DNA of 64,000 bases from Aurantibacillus circumpalustris (GTDB lineage Bacteria; Bacteroidota; Bacteroidia; B-17B0; Aurantibacillaceae), in the NCBI RefSeq assembly GCF_029625215.1, contig NZ_CP121197.1, positions 2,108,001 through 2,172,000 of the forward strand, written 5' to 3'. This document shows positions 27,207 through 35,214 of the stretch, one piece after another. The notes beneath the pieces are model-generated. The model did not search any database and was not told the DNA's origin. It saw only the letters and a list, made by a program, of their open reading frames with translations. The translations under genes and the position numbers were made by a program. Positions within the stretch are counted from its first letter, which is position 1. The number at the start of each line of letters is the position of its first letter.

Positions 27207-27227
27207 GTTTTTTCTATTATGAGGATT

Positions 27228-27908
27228 TTAGTTTTTGTTGTCTTTCTTTTTCTTCTTAAAAAAACCCCTAAGTAGTATATTGTGACTAGCAGCATCCATA
27301 TTTTTTTTAAATCCTCCGGCACCTTTTTGAATATTTACCATGGCTGCATCCACGTTTTCAGCGAAAGTACTATCCATCAAAATTTTCCCAAGCGTTCCTT
27401 TTCCATCTTTAATATTTTCCATTACAATACCAAGATTTTCTGTAATCCACGCGGCATTGTCTGCTGTAACTTTTATTTTAAATAAAATATCATCCATATT
27501 TACCGGTTGTGACGTTTCAATAACATCTTTATCCACAACTTGAATTTTACCAGGTGTACCAGGTGTGATAACAACTATTTTATTTCCCATCAAACCATCT
27601 GAACCAACAATGGCTTTTGCGTTTTTCTTAATAAATTTTCGCGTATCGTCATTAATTAGCATCGTCACTTTTACGGTAGTATCAGTAGTTTGCACAATAT
27701 CATTAACAACACCTACATTAATGCCCGAAAACCGAATGTTGTTTCCAACTTGTAAACCTCCAATGTCTTTAAACACAGCAGTTAATTCAAAGGTGCTTCC
27801 AAAAAGTTGTTGCCTTTTTCCAATGTAATACATACCACCCATGAGCAGTGCAATTGTTACGCTTACGAAAACGCCTAGTTTGAGGCTATTTGTTGTTTCT
27901 TTTTTCAT
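27228..27908 (-). CDS. MlaD-type MCE domain protein
   Basis: A 226-residue lipid-binding subunit of an Mla-type ABC transporter. One N-terminal membrane helix (LGVFVSVTIALLMGGMYYIG) precedes a single MCE domain starting at ELTAVFKDIGGLQVGNNIRF and including GINVGVV and the GSDGLMGNKIVVI block. A 90-residue helical C-terminal tail rich in Lys follows. It probably forms a hexameric ring on the permease. It sits 10 bases after the ATPase gene in the operon. Confidence 0.93.
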   Translation of the reverse strand: MKKETTNSLKLGVFVSVTIALLMGGMYYIGKRQQLFGSTFELTAVFKDIGGLQVGNNIRFSGINVGVVNDIVQTTDTTVKVTMLINDDTRKFIKKNAKAIVGSDGLMGNKIVVITPGTPGKIQVVDKDVIETSQPVNMDDILFKIKVTADNAAWITENLGIVMENIKDGKGTLGKILMDSTFAENVDAAMVNIQKGAGGFKKNMDAASHNILLRGFFKKKKKDNKN

Positions 27909-27918
27909 GATTTTGCTT

Positions 27919-28662
27919 TTAACTGTGTTTAAAAAAAGATGTTATCCATTCATCTTTAGAAGTTGACAATTCTTCAAATGTACCTTCGGCTGCTGCTGCG
28001 CCGTCTTTAAGGATAATTATACGATTCGCGGTTAAGCGAGCGCATTCTACATCGTGCGTAATTATAATGGATGCCGTTTTAAATTTTTTCTGAACGTCCA
28101 ACATTAATTCACTAATTTCTTTTGAGGTAATGGGGTCAAGTCCAGTAGTCGGTTCATCGTAAAGAATGATCTCAGGTTTTAAAATGAGTGTTCGTGCTAA
28201 AGCAACGCGTTTTCTCATACCGCCCGAAAGCTCTGATGGCATTTTATGGATGGCTTCAGATAAACCAACATTAGCTAATGCTTCGTCAACACGAGCATCC
28301 ATTTCTTCTTTTGTGATTTTTTTCTCATCGCGTAATGGAAACTCTAAATTTTCTTTTACCGACATAGAATCGTAAAGCGCACCACTCTGAAATAGAAAGC
28401 CGACTTTTTTTCTTAAGGCGTTTAGTTCTTTACTTTTTAAACCTAAAATATCTTTTCCAAGAATGTTCATTTTTCCTTCATCGGGTTCAAGCAAGCCTAC
28501 CATACATTTTATAAACACAGATTTGCCGCTGCCCGATTTGCCAAGTACAACCAAATTTTCTCCCTTGGCCAACGTAATACTCATATCTTGAAGGACAACG
28601 TTGTTTCCAAATGATTTTTTTAAATGCTCAATTTTTATAACCGCTTCTTCCATTTGCTTCAA
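27919..28662 (-). CDS. ABC transporter ATP-binding protein, MlaF type
   Basis: A 247-residue ATPase. Walker A is GKSGSGKSVF near residue 37, the signature is LSGGMRKRVALARTL, Walker B is EIILYDEPTTGLDP, and the H-loop is IITHDVECA. The fit is to the MlaF/Ttg2A branch of retrograde or anterograde phospholipid transporters. It overlaps the permease gene by four bases. Confidence 0.94.
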   Translation of the reverse strand: MKQMEEAVIKIEHLKKSFGNNVVLQDMSITLAKGENLVVLGKSGSGKSVFIKCMVGLLEPDEGKMNILGKDILGLKSKELNALRKKVGFLFQSGALYDSMSVKENLEFPLRDEKKITKEEMDARVDEALANVGLSEAIHKMPSELSGGMRKRVALARTLILKPEIILYDEPTTGLDPITSKEISELMLDVQKKFKTASIIITHDVECARLTANRIIILKDGAAAAEGTFEELSTSKDEWITSFFKHS

Positions 28663-29501
28663 CTAAATAAACTGGTAATTTGAACAGCGATCATATCCAA
28701 AATAAAAATCACCAGTGATGCTAATACTACGGCTGAATTAGCAGCCTTTCCAACACCTTCGGTTCCTTTATTAGAATTATATCCTGCATGACAACCAATG
28801 AGTCCAACGGCAAAACCAAAAAATACTGTTTTAATAAGGGCAGGTACAATGTCAATGAAACTAAGTTTTTCAAAAACCTGAATGAGAAATAAACTGAAAC
28901 TCACATCTCCTTTAATGTTTACACCAACATAAGCGCCATAAAGAGAAATAACATCTGCAGCCACCACTAAAATTGGAAGCATAAGGGTAGTTGCAATAAT
29001 ACGAGTAACCACAATGTATTTAAAAGGATTGATGCCCGATACTTCCATGGCGTCGATTTGTTCTGTTACTTTCATCGACGCTAATTCTGCACCAATACCA
29101 GAGCCAACTTTTCCTGCAAAAATTAAAGCAGTAATCACCGGACCAATTTCGCGAATGATAGACACTGCTACCATAGCCGGTAACCACGATTCTGCGCCAA
29201 ATTCGGCGAGGGTTGGTCTTGATTGAATGGTTAATACCAAGCCCATAATAAAGCCAGTAATGGCTACGAGTGGAAAAGATTTGTAACCCACCAAGTAGGC
29301 TTGTTTTGCGAATTCCTTTAATTCATATTTCGGAACAAATGCTTCTTTAAAAAAACGAAGCATGAAAAGTGTTAAGGAAGCAACCTCCTCAAAAAAGGAG
29401 CTGAAAGCGGCAGATAGTTTATTGACACTTTCAACCACGAGTTCTTTTTTTGCAAGAACAGGTTCTGTTTTTATTTTTTCCTCCATGCCTTTTGTAATCA
29501 C
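28659..29501 (-). CDS. ABC transporter permease, MlaE type
   Basis: A 280-residue permease with about five membrane segments and the MlaE hallmark regions: GFIMGLVLTIQSRPTLAEFGAE, REIGPVITALIFAGKVGSGIGAELASMKVTEQIDAMEV, and the C-terminal GCHAGYNSNKGTEGVGKAAN. It is first in a five-gene operon with MlaF, MlaD, an AsmA-like protein and DUF4421. An alternative start five codons downstream (MEEKIKTEP) is equally plausible. The 407-bp gap upstream (29502-29908) holds no gene that I can support. Confidence 0.93.
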   Translation of the reverse strand: MITKGMEEKIKTEPVLAKKELVVESVNKLSAAFSSFFEEVASLTLFMLRFFKEAFVPKYELKEFAKQAYLVGYKSFPLVAITGFIMGLVLTIQSRPTLAEFGAESWLPAMVAVSIIREIGPVITALIFAGKVGSGIGAELASMKVTEQIDAMEVSGINPFKYIVVTRIIATTLMLPILVVAADVISLYGAYVGVNIKGDVSFSLFLIQVFEKLSFIDIVPALIKTVFFGFAVGLIGCHAGYNSNKGTEGVGKAANSAVVLASLVIFILDMIAVQITSLFS

Positions 29502-29843
29502 TAGTTTTAAATCCTGTCACCACTACATTGAAAAACATTCTACAGATTGAGAATCTTTTTTGTAAGGTTTTAATCCAATGCAAGATAAGGGCAGAGATAG
29601 AGCCACACATTACAGAAGTTTTTGAAAAACTTACATAAAGCACAGATTTCATGAACGAAAACGATTGTAGATGGAAATAGATTTTCAGAAACGAAAAATT
29701 GATTCAAAACATGAGGTATTCTGACAGAATATTCACTTGCGCTCTAAAATGAATGGGGCGGATACATCGAAAATTAAGACTAGCATTCGATAATGACATT
29801 AGAAGTGCTCTATGAATGGCATCATAAGGGTTTAATTATTAGT

Positions 29844-29874
29844 TTGATTAAGTTAGATAAAACGTGTAAATTAG
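29844..29874 (+). promoter_or_regulatory. promoter for the T9SS gene at 29909
   Basis: TTG at 29844 is followed by exactly 20 bases and then TAAATTAG at 29867, one mismatch from TAnnTTTG. It is well placed 35 bases before the start codon. Confidence 0.45.
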
Positions 29875-29908
29875 ATTCGACCCCTCCACCATTTTAAAAA
29901 ACACACAA

Positions 29909-31375
29909 ATGAAAAGTCTATTAACACTAGTTTCGATTGCATTTACAATAATTTGTTTTTCTCAAGCCGCTCAAAGCTACACTACATTTCAAGGCGCGCC
30001 TCTATCTCTCTATTCGTGGCAGGGCAACAAAATAATGTTGTTGTCCAGTTCAAATACGCTTAACCCGGTAACCATGAACAATTGGGTTTTAAAAATGGAT
30101 ACTGCCTATGACTACTACGCTTTATGTACCGGTAAAGTACCAAACCCTAATCCGGGAGTAACGTACATAAATAGCAGATCCACCATTGCTGAAGTGGCTT
30201 CTACCTGCGGTGCCGGTTGCGGCTATTTAGGTGCTACAGGTATTGAGATGCTGAGTAGCTATTTTACAAATATGTATTCCCTCATCGATGGTCAAAACTT
30301 ATATGATCAGGTTCCTTTTTATGAGTTGGGAAGAAATTTTTGGTTTTATGATTCTAAATTAAAATATCAAACAAATGATCCCATTGTCACTGGATATGCT
30401 GTATTCATGAGGTTTATAGCTATGGAAGCTGCGCATGTTCAGGGCGGACCCTTTAACTCATGGACCTTTTCTCAATTTAAAAATAATGTCATAAATCTCT
30501 TGCCAACATACATGGCCAATACGTCGCTAAATTGGGCAAATACATTAGGTGTTGGGCAGGGGGTGCCAAACTCAAGCTTGGGCGCCACGGATTTATTCGC
30601 ATCCTTTTGTTTTTATTTACGAGATAATTACTGTGGTAAGCAATGGATTGAAAATGTTTGGAAATATGCCGACTTAAGACCCAACGCAGTTACTACTCAG
30701 GATGCCGTAGATAATTTTGTTATTGCCAGTTCGCAGGCAGCGAATTCGGACTTGAGTTCTTTGTTTCTCACTTGGAAATGGCCAGTTTCAAATACTGCTA
30801 TTGCTTACTTGAGTTCTTTAAACCTTGGAAGAATAAATTCTCAGCCGAATAACATCACAATTAACGCAGGCTCTACTGCACAATTTTCGATTAGTTCGTC
30901 TGAACCTACCGCTTATTTTCAATGGCAATTGCAATCAGGTAGCATATTTCAAAATATTAATAATGGCGGCAATTATAGCGGAGTAAATACGAGTAATCTT
31001 ATTTTTTCGAGTGTTAACTCATCAGATAATAACAATAAATATCGATGTCTCGTTACTATTGGTAGTTGCATAGACACTTCCAACATAGCAATTTTGCAAG
31101 TAAATAATCTCACCGGAGTTTCGAAAAAAAAGATAGATTATTCTTTATCAGTTTATCCTAATCCTGGAAGTGGAGTATTTTCCTTTGAATTACAAAATTC
31201 AAATTTTGAGGGACAGTTTTATTTGTATAATGCTTTTGGAGAAAGAGTTTATTCAACCATAATAAATTCAAATGTCACAGAAATTGACATAAGTGAAAAA
31301 ACAAAGGGGATGTATTTTTATAAATTGTTGAGTGGTGAAAAATTAATTAGTACAGGGAAAATTTTTCTGGAATAA
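29909..31375 (+). CDS. secreted protein with Ig-like and T9SS sorting domains
   Basis: A 488-residue secreted protein. After the signal peptide comes a domain of about 290 residues with paired cysteines (STCGAGCGYLGATG), the segment YELGRNFWFYDSKL, and an aromatic-rich helical part. This layout is reminiscent of gluzincin-like secreted peptidases, but there is no HExxH motif, so I make no enzymatic claim. An Ig-like domain with a Cys pair (FQWQLQSGS ... YRCLVTIGSCIDTS) follows, then a T9SS tail (VYPNPGSGVFSFEL ... KGMYFYKLLSGEKLISTGK). Confidence 0.75.
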   Translation: MKSLLTLVSIAFTIICFSQAAQSYTTFQGAPLSLYSWQGNKIMLLSSSNTLNPVTMNNWVLKMDTAYDYYALCTGKVPNPNPGVTYINSRSTIAEVASTCGAGCGYLGATGIEMLSSYFTNMYSLIDGQNLYDQVPFYELGRNFWFYDSKLKYQTNDPIVTGYAVFMRFIAMEAAHVQGGPFNSWTFSQFKNNVINLLPTYMANTSLNWANTLGVGQGVPNSSLGATDLFASFCFYLRDNYCGKQWIENVWKYADLRPNAVTTQDAVDNFVIASSQAANSDLSSLFLTWKWPVSNTAIAYLSSLNLGRINSQPNNITINAGSTAQFSISSSEPTAYFQWQLQSGSIFQNINNGGNYSGVNTSNLIFSSVNSSDNNNKYRCLVTIGSCIDTSNIAILQVNNLTGVSKKKIDYSLSVYPNPGSGVFSFELQNSNFEGQFYLYNAFGERVYSTIINSNVTEIDISEKTKGMYFYKLLSGEKLISTGKIFLE

Positions 31376-31550
31376 GAACCAAAATTAAATTTTATACAAA
31401 ATAAATCCATTTTTAAACATGAAACCGTGCTTAAAGGTCGCCTGCCAAATTAAAAGTCAATCAATAAAGTAGTGTAACATACTTAACTCTTGGGTTCTTA
31501 TTCTGTTGCAGAACCATGATCTAACGAAAATAAAAACGATTTAAATTTTT

Positions 31551-31784
31551 TATTGGGCTGACCCCATGAAGCAAAAGGCTGTTTAAAGTTTTAGCGAGCC
31601 TTTCACTTCAAGGGTCGCGCTTTACGCTCCAGCTCCACAGGGCTTTGCTATGTTTGCAAGTCTGCGGGGTATTTTGCTTTTCAGGACAAAAGCCTCCTCG
31701 CCTAACAAACATTAAGCAAAATTCCTTGCTGGGGCTTCCACTGCCAGGCCTCACGCGGAAACCCGTTATTGTATTGCGTTTATT
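31551..31784 (+). repeat. structured repeat element, copy A
   Basis: A GC-richer element that shares blocks in the same order with 32421-32716: GGGC..ACCCCATGAAGCA, AAGGCTGTT, GCCTTTC, GGGTCG, GCGGGGT.TTTTG, AAAAGCCTCC, CTCACGCGGAA, CCGTTA and ATTGCGTTT. It can fold into nested hairpins (AAGGCT/AGCCTT inside CCATGAAG/CTTCAAGG). The remaining bases of 31376-31878 hold no gene. Confidence 0.65.
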
Positions 31785-31878
31785 TTAGCGCTAGAGTGTT
31801 GAGTTCTTAAAAAGGGATTTTGCTTGATCCAGATGAATGTCATTCTTCACAGCAATTAAAATGAAATAATAGAATAAA

Positions 31879-32325
31879 TTAAGCTCCGTATTTTAAAATC
31901 AATCCAACCTGTCCTGCATGATATGCAGAGTGCGTAATGATACGTCCTAATGCTTCAGATTTTGTTATGGTGCCAAATTCAGCAGTGGTAATATTCGATT
32001 GCCAATCGTTATCACTTTGTTTTAAAATAGCTTCTTCCAAAACAGATTCGGCATCGCTTAAAAGATTCAACTCTGGTTGAAGTACCGTATATTTTCCTGT
32101 ATCATGAATGCCTTGACCAATAGTAGAAGCCATCACACGGATCTCTAACCCAAATACGTTTTTAGCAAACAAATGTTCTACTTCGCCAATATGTCGCAAT
32201 AAAAATCCAATGGAATTAGAATTTGGATGTAATTTTTTTTGAAGATCACTTTCTTTGATGTGAGGGAGCTGATTCGTTAAACGGGTTCGTCCCATTTTAA
32301 ATAACTTCAGTAATTCTTGAGTCAT
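31879..32325 (-). CDS. DinB-family protein
   Basis: A 148-residue four-helix-bundle protein of the DinB/YfiT family. The metal-binding histidines are likely H45 (LLRHIGEVEHLF) and the pair in THSAYHAGQVG near the C terminus. Family members are thiol S-transferase-like or of unknown activity. It is flanked on both sides by copies of the same structured repeat in the same orientation, so it may have moved or duplicated as a cassette. Confidence 0.88.
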   Translation of the reverse strand: MTQELLKLFKMGRTRLTNQLPHIKESDLQKKLHPNSNSIGFLLRHIGEVEHLFAKNVFGLEIRVMASTIGQGIHDTGKYTVLQPELNLLSDAESVLEEAILKQSDNDWQSNITTAEFGTITKSEALGRIITHSAYHAGQVGLILKYGA

Positions 32326-32420
32326 GATAAATTATATTTTATTTTTTATAAGAAAAATTTCTGCTTCATTAGCACACTCAAAGGTGTCAATAAAAAACGT
32401 AGTATCTCGATTTGTTGTTA

Positions 32421-32716
32421 GTTTATTGCTTAGCTTTTGGGCGTGCCCCATGAAGCAGAAAGGCTGTTCATAAAATTAGTGCAAGCCTTTCGCTACATGG
32501 GTCGGGCCAACGCACAATCTGGCCCAAAAGTTCACTGAACTTTTGTCCTGCTATAGTTGGCTTGCAATTAATAAGAGCTGCTAAATACAAGCAGCTGCGG
32601 GGTCTTTTGGCTAAGGCCAAAAGCCTCCACTCTGCTGCAGCTCTGATTAATTGCTTCACCAAGCTGCCGCTGCGGTCCCTCACGCGGAAGTCCGTTAGGA
32701 GATTGCGTTTTTTATT
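32421..32716 (+). repeat. structured repeat element, copy B
   Basis: The longer copy of the element at 31551. Additional perfect hairpins are visible: CAAAAGTTCACTGAACTTTTG and CTTTTGGCTAAGGCCAAAAG. A 88-codon frame on the minus strand across it has no protein character and is not called. Confidence 0.65.
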
Positions 32717-32816
32717 GTCTAAATTCCGAGGCATTTAAAACAAAGTGAATCGAGTATTTAGCTGAGATCAAAAGGCAATCGGTTCTGCCAACTATAGAAA
32801 CTTTAGAGACGATAAT

Positions 32817-33026
32817 TTATTCCTCTGTAGAATTTAAGCCATCAATAATACCAGCCGAAAAAGCACTATTTTCTTGAATTGTTTTGTTGGGTTTTAGGCC
32901 AAACTTTGCTTTTAGTTCACTTATGGCTTGAGAAAATTCCTCAGCGCTAATGTCTGGTCTGTTTGGATGATCATCGTCACTAATGTGAAGAGGATCTTTT
33001 TTGAGTATTTTTTTGAGCGTACCCAT
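32817..33026 (-). CDS. small hypothetical protein
   Basis: A 69-residue soluble, charged protein from ATG 33026 (MGTLKKILKKDPLHI). The open frame extends 18 codons upstream without coding character. The sequence DDDHPNRPDISAEEFSQAIS suggests a helical, acidic protein. It is unrecognised and lies 80 bp after the four-repeat gene. Confidence 0.5.
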   Translation of the reverse strand: MGTLKKILKKDPLHISDDDHPNRPDISAEEFSQAISELKAKFGLKPNKTIQENSAFSAGIIDGLNSTEE

Positions 33027-33105
33027 ATTACTAAGATACGGATTTTTGATGAATATCACTGCGATGCAAAGGAAACACACCTAAAAAAATAACAAGAAAT
33101 TGCAG

Positions 33106-34545
33106 CTATTGCGTTTTCGTCAGATCAAGGTGAGAAACTGTTTCTTGCTTTTCTACATTGTCTTTCGTTAAATATTTTACCGTTGCTTTATGATTAAGGT
33201 CATCTGTTGAAATTATTTCACAGGGAACTATTTCAGAGTTTGTTCCAAGAAAACCAGACTTTGACCAATTTACTTTTTCGCCACTTGTAAATTTATATTT
33301 TTGAGCAGCTTCAATGTCTTTTGCAATTCCATTTTTGTATAATTCTTCACTCGTTTTTCCCAGTTCTAAATAGGGAATATCTTTCACGCGTTCTTCAGCA
33401 AAAACTCCCAAGTGTTTTATGGAGGCCTTGTGATTTTGATCGTTGAGACCAACTACTTCTCCATATTTAACAAGTTTATCATCTTTAAAAATTATTTTTT
33501 CACTAAGTTTAAATTGATGTTTAGCAATTTCTTCCAACTCATTTTTTCTAATGGTTTGAAATTTATCTTCTGGTAGTTTTTCCACTTCTAAACGGTCGAG
33601 GGTTTTAATTTTCTCTTCTCCATAAATGTTTAGATATTTAAGATTGACATCGTGGTTTCTGGAATTCAAGCTAACAACCTCTCCATACATCGCAGTTTTA
33701 CTATCTACCCATGAAACTTTTTCTGCAACATCAAACTTATGCAAGGCAATTTTAATTTGAATTTCCTGAGCATACTTATCATATTGCTCGTTACTGAGTG
33801 GAGTTAATTTTGCGTAATCTACTTTCTTTATGGCGTCGTCACCATACTCATCCAGAAACTTAACACTAGCCGATTGTTTTTTATTATCTAATTGAACCAC
33901 TTCACCGTATTGTGGTTCTTTCGAAGAACCAAATATGGCTTTATCGCCAATTCTGAATCCACCACCGCTAAGTTCTAGTCCTCTGAATTTTATGAGATCG
34001 GCTGTTTGATGGTTGTCATCTTTAAAAATTATGCCATCAAAATTCGAATACTTCTTTTTGCCGCGTTCAATCAACTCTAAAAAAGCTTTGTCTCTTTCAT
34101 CCGGATTTGTATGCCATTTACAATTAATTGTTGCAATGTAATCGTATTCATTACTTGGTAAACAATCAACAAATATATAAACACCCATTCGCACAAAACC
34201 TATTTTTGCCAATGCGTTTCTAGGAGATGTTTCAGTAAACTTAACAGCCTTTGATCTTAATTCTCCGTCAGTAATAATTATCGCATCAAAAGGTTCGCCG
34301 CCCTGTAGACCTGATTCCTTCATCGCATTTTTTACACTCTGAATCATTTTTTCTTCAAGCGATGCGCCAGATTTTAGTTTATTTTGAAAATAAAAAGCTT
34401 TGGAGTTTGGTTCAAGGGGCTCCAAATTAGAAAATACATACTTACCCGAAGAGGATTTTACTTTTGATAGGGTGTAATCTTTTTCGTTTTGTGCTTGAAA
34501 AAATAAAGCAAAAAGGAAAAGGCTAAGGGTTAATTGTATCTTCAT
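33106..34545 (-). CDS. secreted protein with four Tudor/SH3-like repeats
   Basis: A 479-residue exported protein (signal peptide MKIQLTLSLFLFALFFQAQ). Residues 25-190 form an alpha/beta domain (EPFDAIIITDGELRSKA, MGVYIFVDCLP). Four repeats of about 74 residues then start near 197, 270, 345 and 419. Each has the pattern F-x-x-G/S-E/D-K-x-x-F/W ... YGEVVxLNxxNHxASVKYLxxYGEE ... L. The strand pattern is like Tudor, Agenet or SH3 barrels, which usually bind peptides or modified residues. I do not know a named family with this architecture. Confidence 0.75.
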   Translation of the reverse strand: MKIQLTLSLFLFALFFQAQNEKDYTLSKVKSSSGKYVFSNLEPLEPNSKAFYFQNKLKSGASLEEKMIQSVKNAMKESGLQGGEPFDAIIITDGELRSKAVKFTETSPRNALAKIGFVRMGVYIFVDCLPSNEYDYIATINCKWHTNPDERDKAFLELIERGKKKYSNFDGIIFKDDNHQTADLIKFRGLELSGGGFRIGDKAIFGSSKEPQYGEVVQLDNKKQSASVKFLDEYGDDAIKKVDYAKLTPLSNEQYDKYAQEIQIKIALHKFDVAEKVSWVDSKTAMYGEVVSLNSRNHDVNLKYLNIYGEEKIKTLDRLEVEKLPEDKFQTIRKNELEEIAKHQFKLSEKIIFKDDKLVKYGEVVGLNDQNHKASIKHLGVFAEERVKDIPYLELGKTSEELYKNGIAKDIEAAQKYKFTSGEKVNWSKSGFLGTNSEIVPCEIISTDDLNHKATVKYLTKDNVEKQETVSHLDLTKTQ

Positions 34546-34656
34546 TGGCTGGGCTTTGAGTTTGAAATTATTAAATTATTATTTATCCACCAAAGTTCTA
34601 AAAGGATATTATCATTTACAATTTAGAATACAAAGCGGTTATAGCCAGAGGCCTTA

Positions 34657-35151
34657 TTATAAAGGACTTAGCGAGACGCTATGCTGAACGGGAGTAACCG
34701 CAGCCGTAGCCAACAAATAACGCTTCCGACTGGCACTCACTGCATCTGTGTGTATGTATTTGTTTAAGCAGGTATTGAGTTGTGCACTTTTAAATTTCCT
34801 TTTAAATTCTTTGAGACTTTGCGTATTTTTCATAAAGGTGCAATAACAAAGCACAGTTTTTAATTCCTGCCATTCGTAACTATTCTTAAAATCAAAATTT
34901 TTATCAAGCAACACACCCAAATAATATTGCACGGCTAAACGGGCAGTGTCATCTTTAATACTCATTATGCATTTACATACACGCAACAATAATTTTAAGT
35001 TGCAACTTATCTGCAAGGCATTTGTTTGGTCCTTTTTTGAGAGTTCTAAAAATTCATGAAACACTTTAACTGGCTTGCCCGGTTGGCACAAAACGGCGAC
35101 TTCCTTAATATCGTGCGGACTAATCATGCCATCTATAAATCCTGTTTGCAT
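34657..35151 (-). CDS. hypothetical protein downstream of restriction-modification gene
   Basis: A 164-residue, cysteine-containing soluble protein with no signal peptide. Helical segments dominate (KVFHEFLELSKKDQTNALQIS, KLLLRVCKCIMSI, RLAVQYYLGVLLD), and the C terminus is Ser/Val-rich. I do not recognise it. It lies 63 bases downstream of the large restriction-modification gene on the same strand, so it may be part of that transcript. Whether it modulates the enzyme is unknown. Confidence 0.6.
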   Translation of the reverse strand: MQTGFIDGMISPHDIKEVAVLCQPGKPVKVFHEFLELSKKDQTNALQISCNLKLLLRVCKCIMSIKDDTARLAVQYYLGVLLDKNFDFKNSYEWQELKTVLCYCTFMKNTQSLKEFKRKFKSAQLNTCLNKYIHTDAVSASRKRYLLATAAVTPVQHSVSLSPL

Positions 35152-35214
35152 TTTAATTTGTTAGAATAAATTTTAGCAGTACCTTTTATTGGTGAAGCGC
35201 AATAAGCCTATTTA

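Noticed and set aside
29431-29652. 73-codon minus-strand frame upstream of the Mla operon
   Set aside because: It overlaps the MlaE start and shows neither signal peptide nor coding pattern.
32468-32734. 88-codon minus-strand reading frame
   Set aside because: It lies entirely within a hairpin-rich repeat, has no protein-like pattern and no homologous frame in the other repeat copy.
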